A stretch of 64,000 nt of DNA from Fasciola hepatica. Taxonomy: Eukaryota > Platyhelminthes > Trematoda > Plagiorchiida > Fasciolidae. The stretch spans positions 11,854,501 through 11,918,500 of the forward strand of contig CANUEZ040000113.1 in the NCBI GenBank assembly GCA_948099385.1. The letters run 5' to 3'. Within the stretch, counting starts at the first letter, position 1. Every line of letters starts with the position of its first letter. The notes beneath the pieces were generated by a model that was given only the letters and a program-made list of their open reading frames with translations, was not told the origin of the DNA and did no database searches. Below are positions 51,160 to 61,640 of this stretch, in pieces. Made by a program: the position numbers and the translations under genes.

Positions 51160-51420
51160 GGGAAAAGATAATCGCGAATACGACCGATAATGACTAACTA
51201 TTCAAACTTATGGTAACTCTCAGTAAGACAACGAAGCCAATACGAATCAATAGGAATCAATAGGAATAACCGTGCTTCTTGGGTAACATGATGCACTCTC
51301 GAACTGATTGTTTAATGCATCCTCGGGTGGTACTGTATTGGGCAGAGTAGGTGCTACTGGTTTCAAAAATGGGCCCCGGAAGTTGGCATTGACCTTCTGC
51401 TGCGGAATGTATCTTTCGGG

Positions 51421-51640
51421 CTAATGGTTATAGTTGTTTGGCCTCGACTTCATTTTGTGTAGACGGGCGTCGCAGTTCTTTACCATACTGCAAATGTCAG
51501 CATGTAACCACGGCCACCAACACACCTGTCGTGCCAATGAATTCATTTTTCCCACACCCAAGTGGTCGTTTTGCAATTCATCCAGAAACAACTCGCGCCT
51601 GGTGGTCTGTAACAATCGTAAACTTTAGTTCAAATAGGTA
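51421..51640 (-). pseudogene. Gypsy integrase N-terminal zinc-binding fragment
   Basis: LQNDHLGVGKMNSLARQVCW followed by WPWLHADICSMVKNC corresponds to the H2C2 domain of gypsy integrases (family form HxGHLGxxKMKxLARxxVWWPGxDxDIxxxVxxCxxC). The first His is replaced and the final Cys is missing. The DDE core is not present. Confidence 0.65.
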
Positions 51641-51832
51641 TACTAGCAGTTGACATACCGCGCAGAAAAAGGCCAAAGATTCTAAGACGTCGTCGAATTC
51701 CTTACACGTTTATAGGGCCTCAGAGAACGTCAGGTCTGGATTCGGCAATATCCTCTTCTGCAGCTCCAAATGATTCACATCGGCAGTCAGTCGAACACGC
51801 ACTTGAGTCTTCAACTCTTCTCCGAAATTACG

Positions 51833-52197
51833 CTATACATCTTGTGTCTGTAGCACAAGAATGAATTCTTGTAACTTCTCACTGAGACCACGGACCGGAG
51901 AATGGAATTTGGCCTCCTCTGTCACCTGGAAGTTCACCGGAACAACGTGGCATAGAAACACAGCTTTCAACTGTTCGAACGCAACTGAAGCAGGTGATTT
52001 CGGATGGGCAAGGTTTTTCATTGACGAATACAATAAACGGCCACCAGTCGTCAGGCAAAGTGCAGTCGGACTCGCTTTCTTCAAATTTTTGCGTATGCTG
52101 CACCATAACTCGAACCGTTCAATCCAGTTCTCATTTTCAGATGCACCGGCACGCAGGTTCAGCTGTTCAATACTAGGCAGCTCCAATGACACGTAGT
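51833..52197 (-). pseudogene. Gypsy gag (capsid-like) fragment
   Basis: The minus-strand frame begins near SLELPSIEQLNLRAGASENE and has WIERFELWCSIRKN, then SPASVAFEQLKAVF, HVVPVNFQVTEEAKFHS and LQEFILVLQ. This is the pattern of gag proteins of trematode gypsy-like elements (retrotransposon gag domain). It stops at 51833 with no zinc knuckle. The true start is uncertain: the open frame runs into the LTR, so codons before about 52195 are probably not gag. Confidence 0.65.
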
Positions 52198-52462
52198 TTG
52201 AACTGAGAATGTATCGGAATCGCACTAACCAAGAACTGCGTAAATCGAGGCAGCAAGGAGGCCAAGGCTGAGGAACTGCACGTTAGTTCCATCGCAGAAT
52301 TCATCTGTATAAATATGCTACATCAAAGAAAACAATGGGTAGATCAAAATTAACCAATCACAGCCAGCTTTTTTTGTACTTGTCCACAGCGATTCTGATT
52401 GGCTGTGCTCCTCAGAGCATGTAACCACGGAACTGTATCGGGTCGCATACCGGGTGATGCTT
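52198..52462 (-). mobile_element. LTR family A, copy 4, adjoining gag
   Basis: Read on the minus strand it shows CAGCCAATCAGAATCGCTGT, GGACAAGTAC, GGCTGTGATTGGTTAATTTT, CATATTTATACAG and CATTCTCAGTTC, the family A order. Direct contact with gag identifies what the isolated copies at 19 and 24.7 kb are. Confidence 0.7.
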
Positions 52463-53399
52463 GCTAAGTTAACACAGAAACTTTCACCAGGATTACAATC
52501 ACATCATGTCCATTTTGATTATCCACAACTAGTTTCGTTCGAGTTGGTCGAAACAAACTGAACTAGGAATCGTATGCACCCTGGTTGGTAGACTGCCTTA
52601 GTCGCACAATCCCCAGGAAAATAACTGTCTCCACATTGCCCAGTATCAGTAGAGAGATGCCACTTCCAACCAATATTTTGTACTCTCTGACTCACAAGAA
52701 TTGCTGGGTGATGTGCATCCAGAAATCCTCGGTAAATGGATGCGATGAACACGAGGTCGTACTCCTTGAGAAGTGTTGTATCCTGGATTCAGCAGTTAGA
52801 AGAAAGGCGCGCCTGTACGAATGAACGTGTATTCTGCAGTAACGTACAGTAGGCGCCAGCACAAACAAGCAAATGAAAATGAAAACACGTGCGCAAGGGT
52901 GACAGTCAGTGATCATGCAATCGAAAGCGTAAGAGATGGGATTCAGCTGCGCAAGGTCGTGCAACAAGTGGTACAATCTGATTGGTCAGTGCTGTCCGGG
53001 ACAAAGCACGACAAACGTCAACTGTGTACGTGTGTTTGTGTGTGTACGACTGCAGCCGTGTGTCCATGGTCGCAAGGGATTCAGATCAAGCGTGCGTGCG
53101 TGACCATATGACTGTAGAAGCCAAACACTACAAGAAGTTTAAGTGTTTTAGTCAAGGCAGAAAACAACGCAACTTACGTAGCTTACGTTAATTTCGAGTG
53201 ATCCGGCAAGTCTGAATTTGTTGTTTGGCATTGTCCTAAATTCTCGACTTCTCGAGTAACCATAATCAGTAGTCTGTGCATAACTGTCATTTGCTTCCAG
53301 AGATACACCAACCATTTCTGTGACGCCTTCGTACTAGCACTGATTTCATTATCGTCTGCTAATGTATTGTTGTGAGAGATTTTAATCATGCGCCTGCGT
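52463..53399. other. Unassigned stretch
   Basis: Contains a GT-rich patch near 53028-53048 and several frames below 100 codons without recognisable domains. Confidence 0.4.
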
Positions 53400-55080
53400 A
53401 CTCCTTATTACTTTTGCCCTAATAAACGTCTGAATTATCCCGACTAGGGGAAAGGATGTTTCAGTCAGGATTATCACCAACCATCCTGAACTTATCCGCT
53501 TAAGATTGGAAGTTCCTCTTTCAATGAGTGGTCACGCTCCCATCATTGTCAGACCCTACATTTAGTCAGGTTTACCATGTTTAATCTACCATGCCTATTT
53601 GCCAAACTGCTTTGTTTTACCTTGTCCCAGGCCGCTATTCACTCAGTTTATGGTCGATTTTCTGTGACTCGTTATTGATCCATCCGATCATCTCTTTGGC
53701 GCACATGCGAGTACACGCACGCACAAGCACACGAACCGAAGCCAAGTGCCAACCGAGCTTAAAAGACTGAAGATCAGGAAGGCTGCTGGACACGACTAAC
53801 TTCAACCAACCGTCCTCAAGGAGTGCGTTTCGTACTTAGCCGAAACTCTTGCGGCACTTCTTAACAAGTGCATCGAAGAGGGCACCACCGCTGGTCACTG
53901 GGGACCAGTTCGCATCACCTTAAGGTAAATTTCGCTCAGTTGAATGCACTTCTGTACTTTAAAATTATTCGAAAAACTTATTCCTGCACACATTACATCG
54001 TGCATCGATATTGAGACCGATTACCAGTTTACCTATAGAAACAAACGTTCCCCAATAGAAGCCCATTAGTACTTAATTTACCACACTCAAAGAAGATATC
54101 TCTAATCCTCTACCCGTCAGTGCAGGAGTACTTCAGGGTACCATTCTGTCTCCCTTCCTTTTTCATTTTATATTCGTAACTTACCCAAAGTTTCTGATGA
54201 TTTTCTGATTAGTTGCCACTGGAACAAAACCTGACGGTTACTTCCTGCTTTCTGAACTAAGTGATTCCCCATCTTTTATTATCCAGTGGTCCACGTCGTC
54301 ACATATATCTCCTAATGTATCCAAATGTAATGGCATTCTATTTTTACTTGCCCAAGAAAGACATTTATCTTCAATCGAAAGTAGTTGTTATTCTTCACCA
54401 TATCGACAACAAGGTAGTACCCAAATTTCGACCAGTGAAGTATCTCGGTGTAATCCTTTCTCAAGACCTCCCCCAGTCCCAGTACATGATTAATGCATTC
54501 ACAAAGATTCGACGACTATCGTTTTATGTTCTACGCCTGAGATCCTTGTACGTTCCCCAATACCTTATTAAACATTTTGTATATTCTTGAGTGATGCTAC
54601 ACCTCATTCACTGTTTCCTTGGCAACTTTGCTGATCTTCGAAATATTTCTTCATTTTCACATGTCTGTCAAAGTTACATCACGATCCAGTGGTATCTCCC
54701 ACTTGATGTAGCTAACTTCCTTAGAGTGAAGCACTTTTCTTTGTGCGCAATCTTGGCAGTAATATCTTATCGGACTCGACTCATCCACCAGGTGTGAATA
54801 CAACTCGTTCTACTCCCGGACAACTTCCGATCGCTTATCTGTCCTTCCCTATCATAAAGGGTACCGCAACAAGCCAGCACTGGCGTCTGGTGAATTCAGA
54901 AACACTTTATCTTGGCTCGTTTTGCTACCATTTGTTGTTAACGCTGCCTGAATCAAGTATATATTTTATTCTTCACATATGTTCAGATGTACAACAAGAT
55001 TATCCAACGAGAAATGCACCGATGGACACAGTGCTGAATTCCACTTCTCGGGATGAATGAAGCCACAGTTTGACCTAAGT
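53400..55080 (+). mobile_element. CR1-type LINE copy 4, decayed
   Basis: The end of the endonuclease is at about 53453-53560 (VRIITNHPELIRLRLEVP; SMSGHAPIIV). The polymerase start is near 53750-53920 (VPTELKRLKIRKAAGHD; TVLKECVSYLAETLAALLNK). A template-grip remnant lies near 53990-54070, then GVLQGTILSPFLF-like sequence near 54125-54165. The thumb is in the frame at 54261-54590 (RPVKYLGVILSQDL; YVLRLRSLYVPQYLIKHF). The C-terminal part is near 54775-54860. It has numerous stops and frameshifts. The tail near 55070 (GTTTGACCTAAGTTGAA) resembles the CR1 end at 13154-13170. Confidence 0.75.
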
Positions 55081-55906
55081 TGAAACACACGCACGTATTT
55101 CCCACATATTACTTGCACCCCCTGTACTTGTGACCTTTTGGTCAGGCATGGCCAATGGGGCCCCGTTCCACCATGCTCGCTCGACCTGTTTTCCTACCCC
55201 CACCTTTGACTGGACGGCGTGTGAATCTCTGACCAATGCTGCGGTTCTGCCAAGTCAGTTGGCTTTTTTGGGCAATCGGAACTGTGGTCGGTTGAACTGG
55301 TCTGCTGGCCCTAGATTGTCGTTGCTTGTTTCTTCATTTTTTCTATGATACCGAGTGTCCTGTGAACTCCCTGGGGGAAGCCACGAACTGAGGTTTGTAC
55401 AATTCGTTATTTTGCATTATTCAGTTTCATGAAGCTCCGCATACATACGCATATACATCCTACGTTGGGTTGAACTTGGTTTTCTGACTTTGCATTTAAC
55501 TCTTACACTGGTCTGGACACCGGACGCACTCCATGGCCTTCGAACTGGCTCGTAGATCTAGCACAGCACACTGTTCACTCGTCAGGAGCAAACAAATAGA
55601 AGCCACCTCTACGAACCTGCTCCTGCTTAAAATAAGTTAGGTTAATGGGGGCATACGATACGTAAGAAATCCGTTTAATCCGTACGTAAGCAAACAAGCA
55701 ATCAGATGCGCAGACATTCAAGCAAATAACGCAACGGAGCAAGCACAGCTGGTACTCATACACGGCGCGACCAAGCAAGACCGCCTGGAGCGTGTTGAAG
55801 CGTGATTGGATGGAACGGTTTAGTCACATGCAAGGTGCGCGCGTGTGAGTAGTCACGGTGGCCAATACGTGTTCTGCTCCGCCCCACTAGCTCTATACCA
55901 TTTCTA
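55081..55906. other. Unassigned stretch
   Basis: Short open frames; a CGCGCGTGTGA patch near 55838 recurs at 46028. CCAAT and ATTGG motifs occur at 55805 and 55861. Confidence 0.35.
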
Positions 55907-56225
55907 GCATTGTTTCGGAATTAGGTCAAAATCATTCGGAAATGCCACTTAATTAACTGTCGTAAACTTCCTCCTGATTGGTCTGAAGACCGCCACATCA
56001 ACCACCCTTACATATTTCGCGTAGGTGGCCACACCGTGCACCCATCGTCTGTGCATCGCACCGTAACGTGCGACCACAATCACGCACGTGGACTCGACCG
56101 TGTCGTGACCAGAACTAAGAGGCTCAGTACCTTTTATGTGACCGAACGAAGTGGTCGAGAAGTGATCATTAACAGGACCAGCAGACGGAGGTAGGCCTCT
56201 CAGTCGGCCTTACACATTCCAAGTG
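55907..56225 (+). repeat. Left arm of a large inverted repeat
   Basis: 319 bp, the reverse complement of 56368-56686 at about 90% identity by eye. Long exact blocks include TAGGCCTCTCAGTCGGCC and CACCCATCGTCTGTGCATCG. It starts GCATTGTTTCGG. Confidence 0.9.
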
Positions 56226-56367
56226 AGTGAAGTAGACAAGGCAGGTGAAATTACACTGCGGTCGCAGACTGACTTGGAGAATAACAATCGGAAATGAGAA
56301 ATGCGGTGCAGTGCAGTGTATTCGAATTTCAGTCCGTCTTCACTGTTGCAGCCTTGAGCACTTCGCC
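56226..56367. other. Spacer between the inverted arms
   Basis: 142 bp. Its first and last 25 bases still show weak inverted similarity (GTGAAGT, CAAGGC), so the original palindrome was probably longer. Confidence 0.7.
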
Positions 56368-56686
56368 CACTTGGAATGTGTAAGGCCGACTGAGAGGCCT
56401 ACCTCCGTCTACTGGTCTTGGTAATGAATACCTCTCAATCACCTGGTTCGGTCACATGATAGTTACTGAGCCTCTCATTTCTGGTCACGACAAGGTCGAG
56501 TCCACATGCGTAATTGTGGACACACATTATGGTGCGATGCACAGACGATGGGTGCACGGTGTGGCCACCTTCGCGAAATATGTAAGGGTGATTGATGTGG
56601 CGGTCTTCTGACCAATCAGGAGAAAATATCAAACAGCCGATTGGATGGCATTTTCGAGTAATTTTGACCTAATTCCGAAACAATGC
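56368..56686 (-). repeat. Right arm of a large inverted repeat
   Basis: 319 bp, exactly the same length as the left arm, ending CCGAAACAATGC. Weak pairing continues outward for about 10 bases. No target duplication was seen at the outer ends. Confidence 0.9.
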
Positions 56687-57439
56687 GGAAAATGGCGCAA
56701 AAAGAAGACTTTCCTGCCCTCGGATCATCCTAGTTTGTCAACGCAGAGCACATTGGTTATGTAGGAGCAAAATAGTCACTGTCATCAATCACTGCAACAC
56801 AAACCAACTGGTTCATACTGGCATCAAGTAGCTTGTCTTCTGATTGGTTCATTCGTCGCGTGACCAGCTACCACTTGACGGGAAGCCGTTCGCGTCTTAT
56901 CGATCCGCTCCCTTGTCCTTTGGGCATTCACTGGCACAAACACTGACCTGGATTCCGGACAGGCGCTGACATGTTGGTTGCTGACGCGACATGGCTGACC
57001 ATCGACAGAGAATCAACACACCCCCACAATGGGCAATCAGTACATTAGTCTGGAGTCATTCTCTTATCGATCCGAACGCGGAAAAGGCCACACAACGGAC
57101 CCCTAACCATTTTTTCATCGGGGTTTTCCTTTGAAAGTTCTCTCTGCTCGCTGGGGCTATTTGCGATAGCAGTGAATGTGGTATTTGACGTGTTATGTCG
57201 TGGAGATTGCACCTTATAACAAGGGCAAAATGTGTATTTGAATGGTGGACTTGTGCAAGCAACACGCTTTCATGTCAGTCAAAAGAGCTCTGACGAAACC
57301 GAGGTAAAATAAAATATATAATAGTGGGCGCTTAAAGTGTGTAAAAGTGAAAAAGACAAGGAAAACATCAACCAAATTTACACAGTAACTCCGTTTCCGT
57401 CTTGTCTTTGTTGGTCAGCATCTGCGCCAGATGGAGAGT
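56687..57439. other. Unassigned stretch
   Basis: 57023-57090 is the segment shared with 46070-46135. No gene recognised. Confidence 0.35.
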
Positions 57440-59800
57440 TTTTATTTACGGTAACTCTGGAAGAAAGGTACCAAAATTCAGATCTGGTGGCTGAGTAAGA
57501 ACGACAAAGAGATAAGTCAGGGTGTAATGGATGCTCTGGATCCTGTGATACCTTTATGGGTTTAGGCTAAGCAAGATTCAGTATGCTGATTGAAAAGCTC
57601 AGTCAAAAGAAACTCGAAGGAGAAGGATAAAACGCGAGTAATAATCCAATCCTCGGCGAAAGGCTTCGACGTCTTGCTTCAGAAGGCCGGGGAAAAGTAC
57701 CGGTGAACAATACAATAAAACCAGGAGAACATTTTGAAGAATAAAACTGGAAACAATTTTTGGTGATTGAAACTGCTTGAGTATTATATTTGAAAAGATA
57801 GGCATCGCAGTTTGTTGACACAATGCTCAATGAGAGAAGTCCATCCTAGATTGGTGTCTAAGCTCACACCCAGATACTTGAAAACGCTCACTCTGGATAA
57901 GGATCTGGAACTAAGGAAAACAGAATCTATAGGGAAAGGAGAATGGCAATTGCTGAACACACATTTAAGGCATCTGGAAGGGTTCAGTTTTAAACCAGAT
58001 CGGGTTTTCACTGAGGATTCTGAAGTTGGAGGGGTCGAAAATAACTTGACAACGAACAACATCGTCAGAGTGTTTAAATGACTTGGACGCGGAAGAAACT
58101 GATAGATCACTGATACACATGGAGAATAAGAAGGGAGAAAACACGGTATCCTTGAGTGCTCCAGAACTGCTGACAAGGCGTTTGAAACATTAGTACCCTA
58201 CCTAAGTCTCCTGCACTCTATTTTGCATACAGTTAATGAACCAGGAAAGAATTTGAAAGGAACAACTGAGAGCTTCAAGGTTTTGCAGAAGAGGAAGAAG
58301 AGAACGGGGTAGCAAAAAAAGGTTGAGGAATAATCCAGAAATACAGCGAACGGATCCGGCGGATATGTCTGGGGATTCTGTAATGAAGTGAACTACTGAT
58401 GCTGTAGCATCAGGTATTGATCTTTTGGGTTTGTAGGCAACCTGCCAATGGTCCAGAGGTACATTTATGTATAGCCCTTTCAGCAAATTTCGGTGCTGCT
58501 GATGTGAGAGCTATCGGACGGAAACGGCTTTCTGTGTGGTTTGTTTTGAGGTCCATGAGAAATTGAATAGTGTTGACTGGTTTCCAAGACTCAGGGATTG
58601 AACAGTTTGATAAGGATTCCTTCAACAACATAGCCGTGGGTTCCGCAGGTTGGACAGCCCCATGCCAGAAAATTACAGGGAAAAAGCCTTCCAGACCTGA
58701 AGAAGACGGAGCTTCAGAATTTAGAAGAATTTAAAACAAGTCGGGAGTAGATACTTAATCAAAGACTGCACTAACATACGGCGCATACGAAGGACAGCAG
58801 TCACTGAATGGATGTTTAAAAGTAGAGTTGACGTGGTCTACATCAACGTCAGCTTTGCGTGGTTCAGTTTCCTGACCACAAAGTTGCTTTGTGCTGTGCC
58901 ATAGAAACTTGTGATTCTTGGGTCTTAGGAATTGTGCAGCAAACGGCATATCCAATCATATTGTATTTATCCTGATGAGATGCGAGTAGTGTTTGATTTC
59001 TAAACCTCGGCGAGAATTGAATTCGCTGTCCTTTTGTCTTCTGAGAAACTTAAGTTGTGGCGAGGCCAGCCTACCCCTGGACACAAACAGAGTTCGAACT
59101 GGGTAACCGAGATTGAATATATTACTAAGAATACCAGTCAAGAGTTCATCAACTCAGAAGAATGAGTAGTAGGAAAACCATGAAAAGGCAGAGCAGATGG
59201 CTGCTTCAAAAGAGGGACGTTACTGGCCGAACAGTTTCGAGGGCGGAAATTTGTCTGATTTATTTCTGTGAAGAATTTGTGAGTGCTGTGTGAATACATT
59301 TTTGGTCTCAGAAGAAATACGAGCTTTCATTTTGAGGAAGAATAACTGATTGGTAAATACCACATCTGTTGTATCTGGTTAAGGTCACACATACATCGCG
59401 AAAAACCAATCAATATTCCTCTCGTGCATGGACGTACGCTTGCTTGGTATTGACATCTATTTGTGCTTCTGCGCGGACAATATTGACCGATTGATAGTTC
59501 CGTGTATCGACTAACCTCACTTGTTCACGTATGTGACCACATTTAGTTCAGCTCTGCTACTCGCTTTGTCATTCACTTGCTTACTTGCTTGTTCGCTCAC
59601 TTGTTAATGCGATGACAAATGGATTTGTTGCATACTGTGTCCTTCGTTAACGCCGAACACAACAATATCTAACACGGAATTTGCTCTCGTGGGAGGGTTA
59701 ATGATATCCGTAAAACCGAAAGAGGTGGGTATGTACTGACATGATTAAAGCCATCAACAATAACGTAAATTGTCATCCAAAAGAGGAATCAGTAGTGATA
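57440..59800 (-). mobile_element. CR1-type LINE copy 5, split by an LTR
   Basis: Minus strand, 5' to 3': an endonuclease remnant near 59735-59790 (VDGFNHVSTY). After the solo LTR the end of the domain follows at about 59260-59365 (FFLKMKARISSETKNVF). The polymerase start is at 58410-58631 (SLSNCSIPESWKPVNT), and the template-grip block at 58202-58486 (DHWQVAYKPKRSIPDATASV). The thumb is at 57784-58176 (LKLNPSRCLKCVF; SVFKYLGVSLDTNLGW) and the C-terminal VLLVLLYCSPVLFPGLL at 57599-57823. Frames are broken by many stops. This is the closest relative of copy 2 in the window. Confidence 0.8.
59367..59664. mobile_element. Solo LTR, family B (298 bp), inside CR1 copy 5
   Basis: Bounded by TGTTGTATCTGG and CGAACACAACA, so it has TG...CA ends with six-base inverted tips. 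It is flanked by ACATC (59362-59366) and ATATC (59665-59669), a 5-bp duplication with one change. Removing it and one flank makes the CR1 endonuclease frame continuous on the minus strand (ANSVLDVVFTNQ). The diverged relative at 27320-27605 confirms it is a repeat family. Orientation is not certain. Confidence 0.75.
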
Positions 59801-60249
59801 TAAGTGTATCATTGCTTCTCCATTGTGAAAATCCCTGAGAGGGCAAGAAGGAAATATCAATATATTACACAGTTTGTCTAATTCGAAAAGTCACTCTATT
59901 CCGAATAAACAAGAGCTACAATGAATGAATACTTTATGGTCACGCCGGTTTTTCTGTACGGCAAATATCACGCTCCTTTGACACAGATAGGACTTCTATG
60001 AGGACAACGAGTTCGGTCCACAAACGTCAATATGGATGTCGACAGCCTGCCACGGGCAACCTACAATCGCGCAGCCCCTCTGTTTCGTCGGTAACAAAGT
60101 CAATTTCCTCAGGTTACTTCGAAGCAGTTTGTGCTGTGGATCAAACTGGCTTGCAATGCACTGTTCTGAACTTGGGAGCAAGTCTACTATCATAAATGAT
60201 GACTTGACTCATCGGCGAATTTGTTGATCGTGTTGCCATTCCTGCCCCC
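59801..60249. other. Unassigned stretch
   Basis: Open on both strands around 59996-60195 (65 codons each) without known domains. Confidence 0.35.
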
Positions 60250-61640
60250 TTGACAACCCGTAACAGGAGTGCTTATTCCAAAAATGATACTCCTAACATG
60301 TTTTTAAAACAATTTTGTACCATCTCCATCATTTGCTTTGCGATCAAGTTGACCGAGCTTTTTACCCATAACCGATTGCTTTCCTCTTGCGTTTTTCCCC
60401 ATGACCTCTATCAGCTTACATACAAACCTAACAGAAGCACTCTAGACGCGGTTGCTCCAGTTTATCGTCTTATCTCAAAGAGACTGTAAATTTCCGTGAA
60501 CATCAGTCCGGTATACCTTCCTTGACTATTTCCATTCTTTTGATTCCGTTCCCCGTTCAAGATCAAGAGCAGTTTGACTGAATCCCTTCTTTTTTCATGA
60601 ATGAAAGACTTATTTACCAACAGAACTCAAAGCACACTATTTGACAACAGTTTATTAGGTTCCCTGTTGAGCAACTCTGGTGTTCTTCAGAGTGTCTTTC
60701 TTTTCCCTTTCTTATCACTGCATATACTGGCGAACTGTCCACTGCACCACTTGTATGGCGTTTTAGTTATGCCGATCACGTGGTGCTCTGTAGTTTCCAT
60801 CTCCAATCAACTAGAATTTACCTCTTTTTTCAAGAACTCATAAAATATTCAGAACTTTTCGTAACAGTGTGGCCTATATATCATCGATTCCAAATGTTTT
60901 CAGTGTAATTTCTCGCTTTCTCGTTCATTTCACTCCATTGCGTAGTCGGTCATTAACTTTTCCCCTATTTCCAAAGCTGACTTGGTCAAGTACTTAGACG
61001 TTACAGTTCAGTTCAGTTCAGTTTCAGTTTATTCTACCATCAACCTCGCATTTCTGTGCTCTGGTTTCGGTTGATACCTACCAGCATCGTCGAGTAAAGG
61101 GCGAAAAGAATAGCAGCATAGTGATAAAGCGGATCGATAACAGAGCACCAACGAAAACAAGACAAAACGCATGCAGTATTCAGATCTCACGTGACAGACC
61201 AGAAGAAGTTCCTTCACAGGTTCTTCGGTCACTTTCCCATGATGGGTTAACGCCCCACTGCCTTATGGGCCAGACTTTTGAGTCAAAGGCTTTGGTTAGG
61301 GTTCCCAAAAGAAAACCCCTTCTGTGGTGTGGGCAGCCATCAAGTATGATTCGCCCAGAAACCTTTAGTATCTTTCTTTCCTCTAAGGGGCCTTACTTAG
61401 ACGTTACAATCAGCACAAATTTACAGTGGTCTTCCCAAATTTTGAACAACCTGAAAAAACTGCATAAACTTTTATCCAATCAAATTCGCAGTCTAGGGCT
61501 GTTTGGTGCCTGATGAGCCGTAGTTTCTTTCTTTGCCCATCAACGTATTCTCCCAGTCTTACTCTACTGCTCTCTCGCAATCCTACTTGGGCATGACTAT
61601 GAATTGTGGTTCAATATACTCCAACCTTCCGGGATATTCT
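60250..61640 (+). mobile_element. CR1-type LINE copy 6, split by an RTE copy
   Basis: The polymerase template-grip block is at about 60290-60489 (HDLYQLTYKPNRSTLDAVAP). A degraded palm with SGVLQSVFLFPFLSL is near 60674-60722, the thumb start is near 60976-61005 (KADLVKYLDVT), and the continuation is from 61409 (ISTNLQWSSQI). C-terminal remnants run to about 61640. The 5' half of the element is missing and stops are frequent. Confidence 0.75.
61006..61393 (-). mobile_element. 5'-truncated RTE copy 5 with 15-bp target duplication
   Basis: The insert is flanked by exact copies of TACTTAGACGTTACA (60991-61005 and 61394-61408). On the minus strand its last 110 bp match the RTE 3' end of copy 4 (CAACCGAAACCAGAGCACAG) and it ends in three or four TGAAC units. 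The upstream part aligns weakly with the RTE C-terminal coding region. Removing it with one flank rejoins the CR1 frame exactly. 388 bp, a typical dead-on-arrival target-primed insertion. Confidence 0.85.

Larger units (their letters stand above)
51160..52462 (-). mobile_element. Deleted gypsy-type LTR retrotransposon
   Basis: On the minus strand the order is family A LTR (52462-52198), gag remnant (52197-51833), then the zinc-binding start of integrase (51640-51421), followed by unassigned sequence to about 51160. Protease, reverse transcriptase and RNase H are absent, so about 2.5-3 kb of pol is deleted between gag and integrase. No 3' LTR was found nearby. Confidence 0.7.

Noticed and set aside
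61006..61393. SINE with a novel head and an RTE tail
   Set aside because: The head aligns weakly with the RTE C-terminal coding region in the right order, so a plain 5'-truncated RTE copy explains it better.
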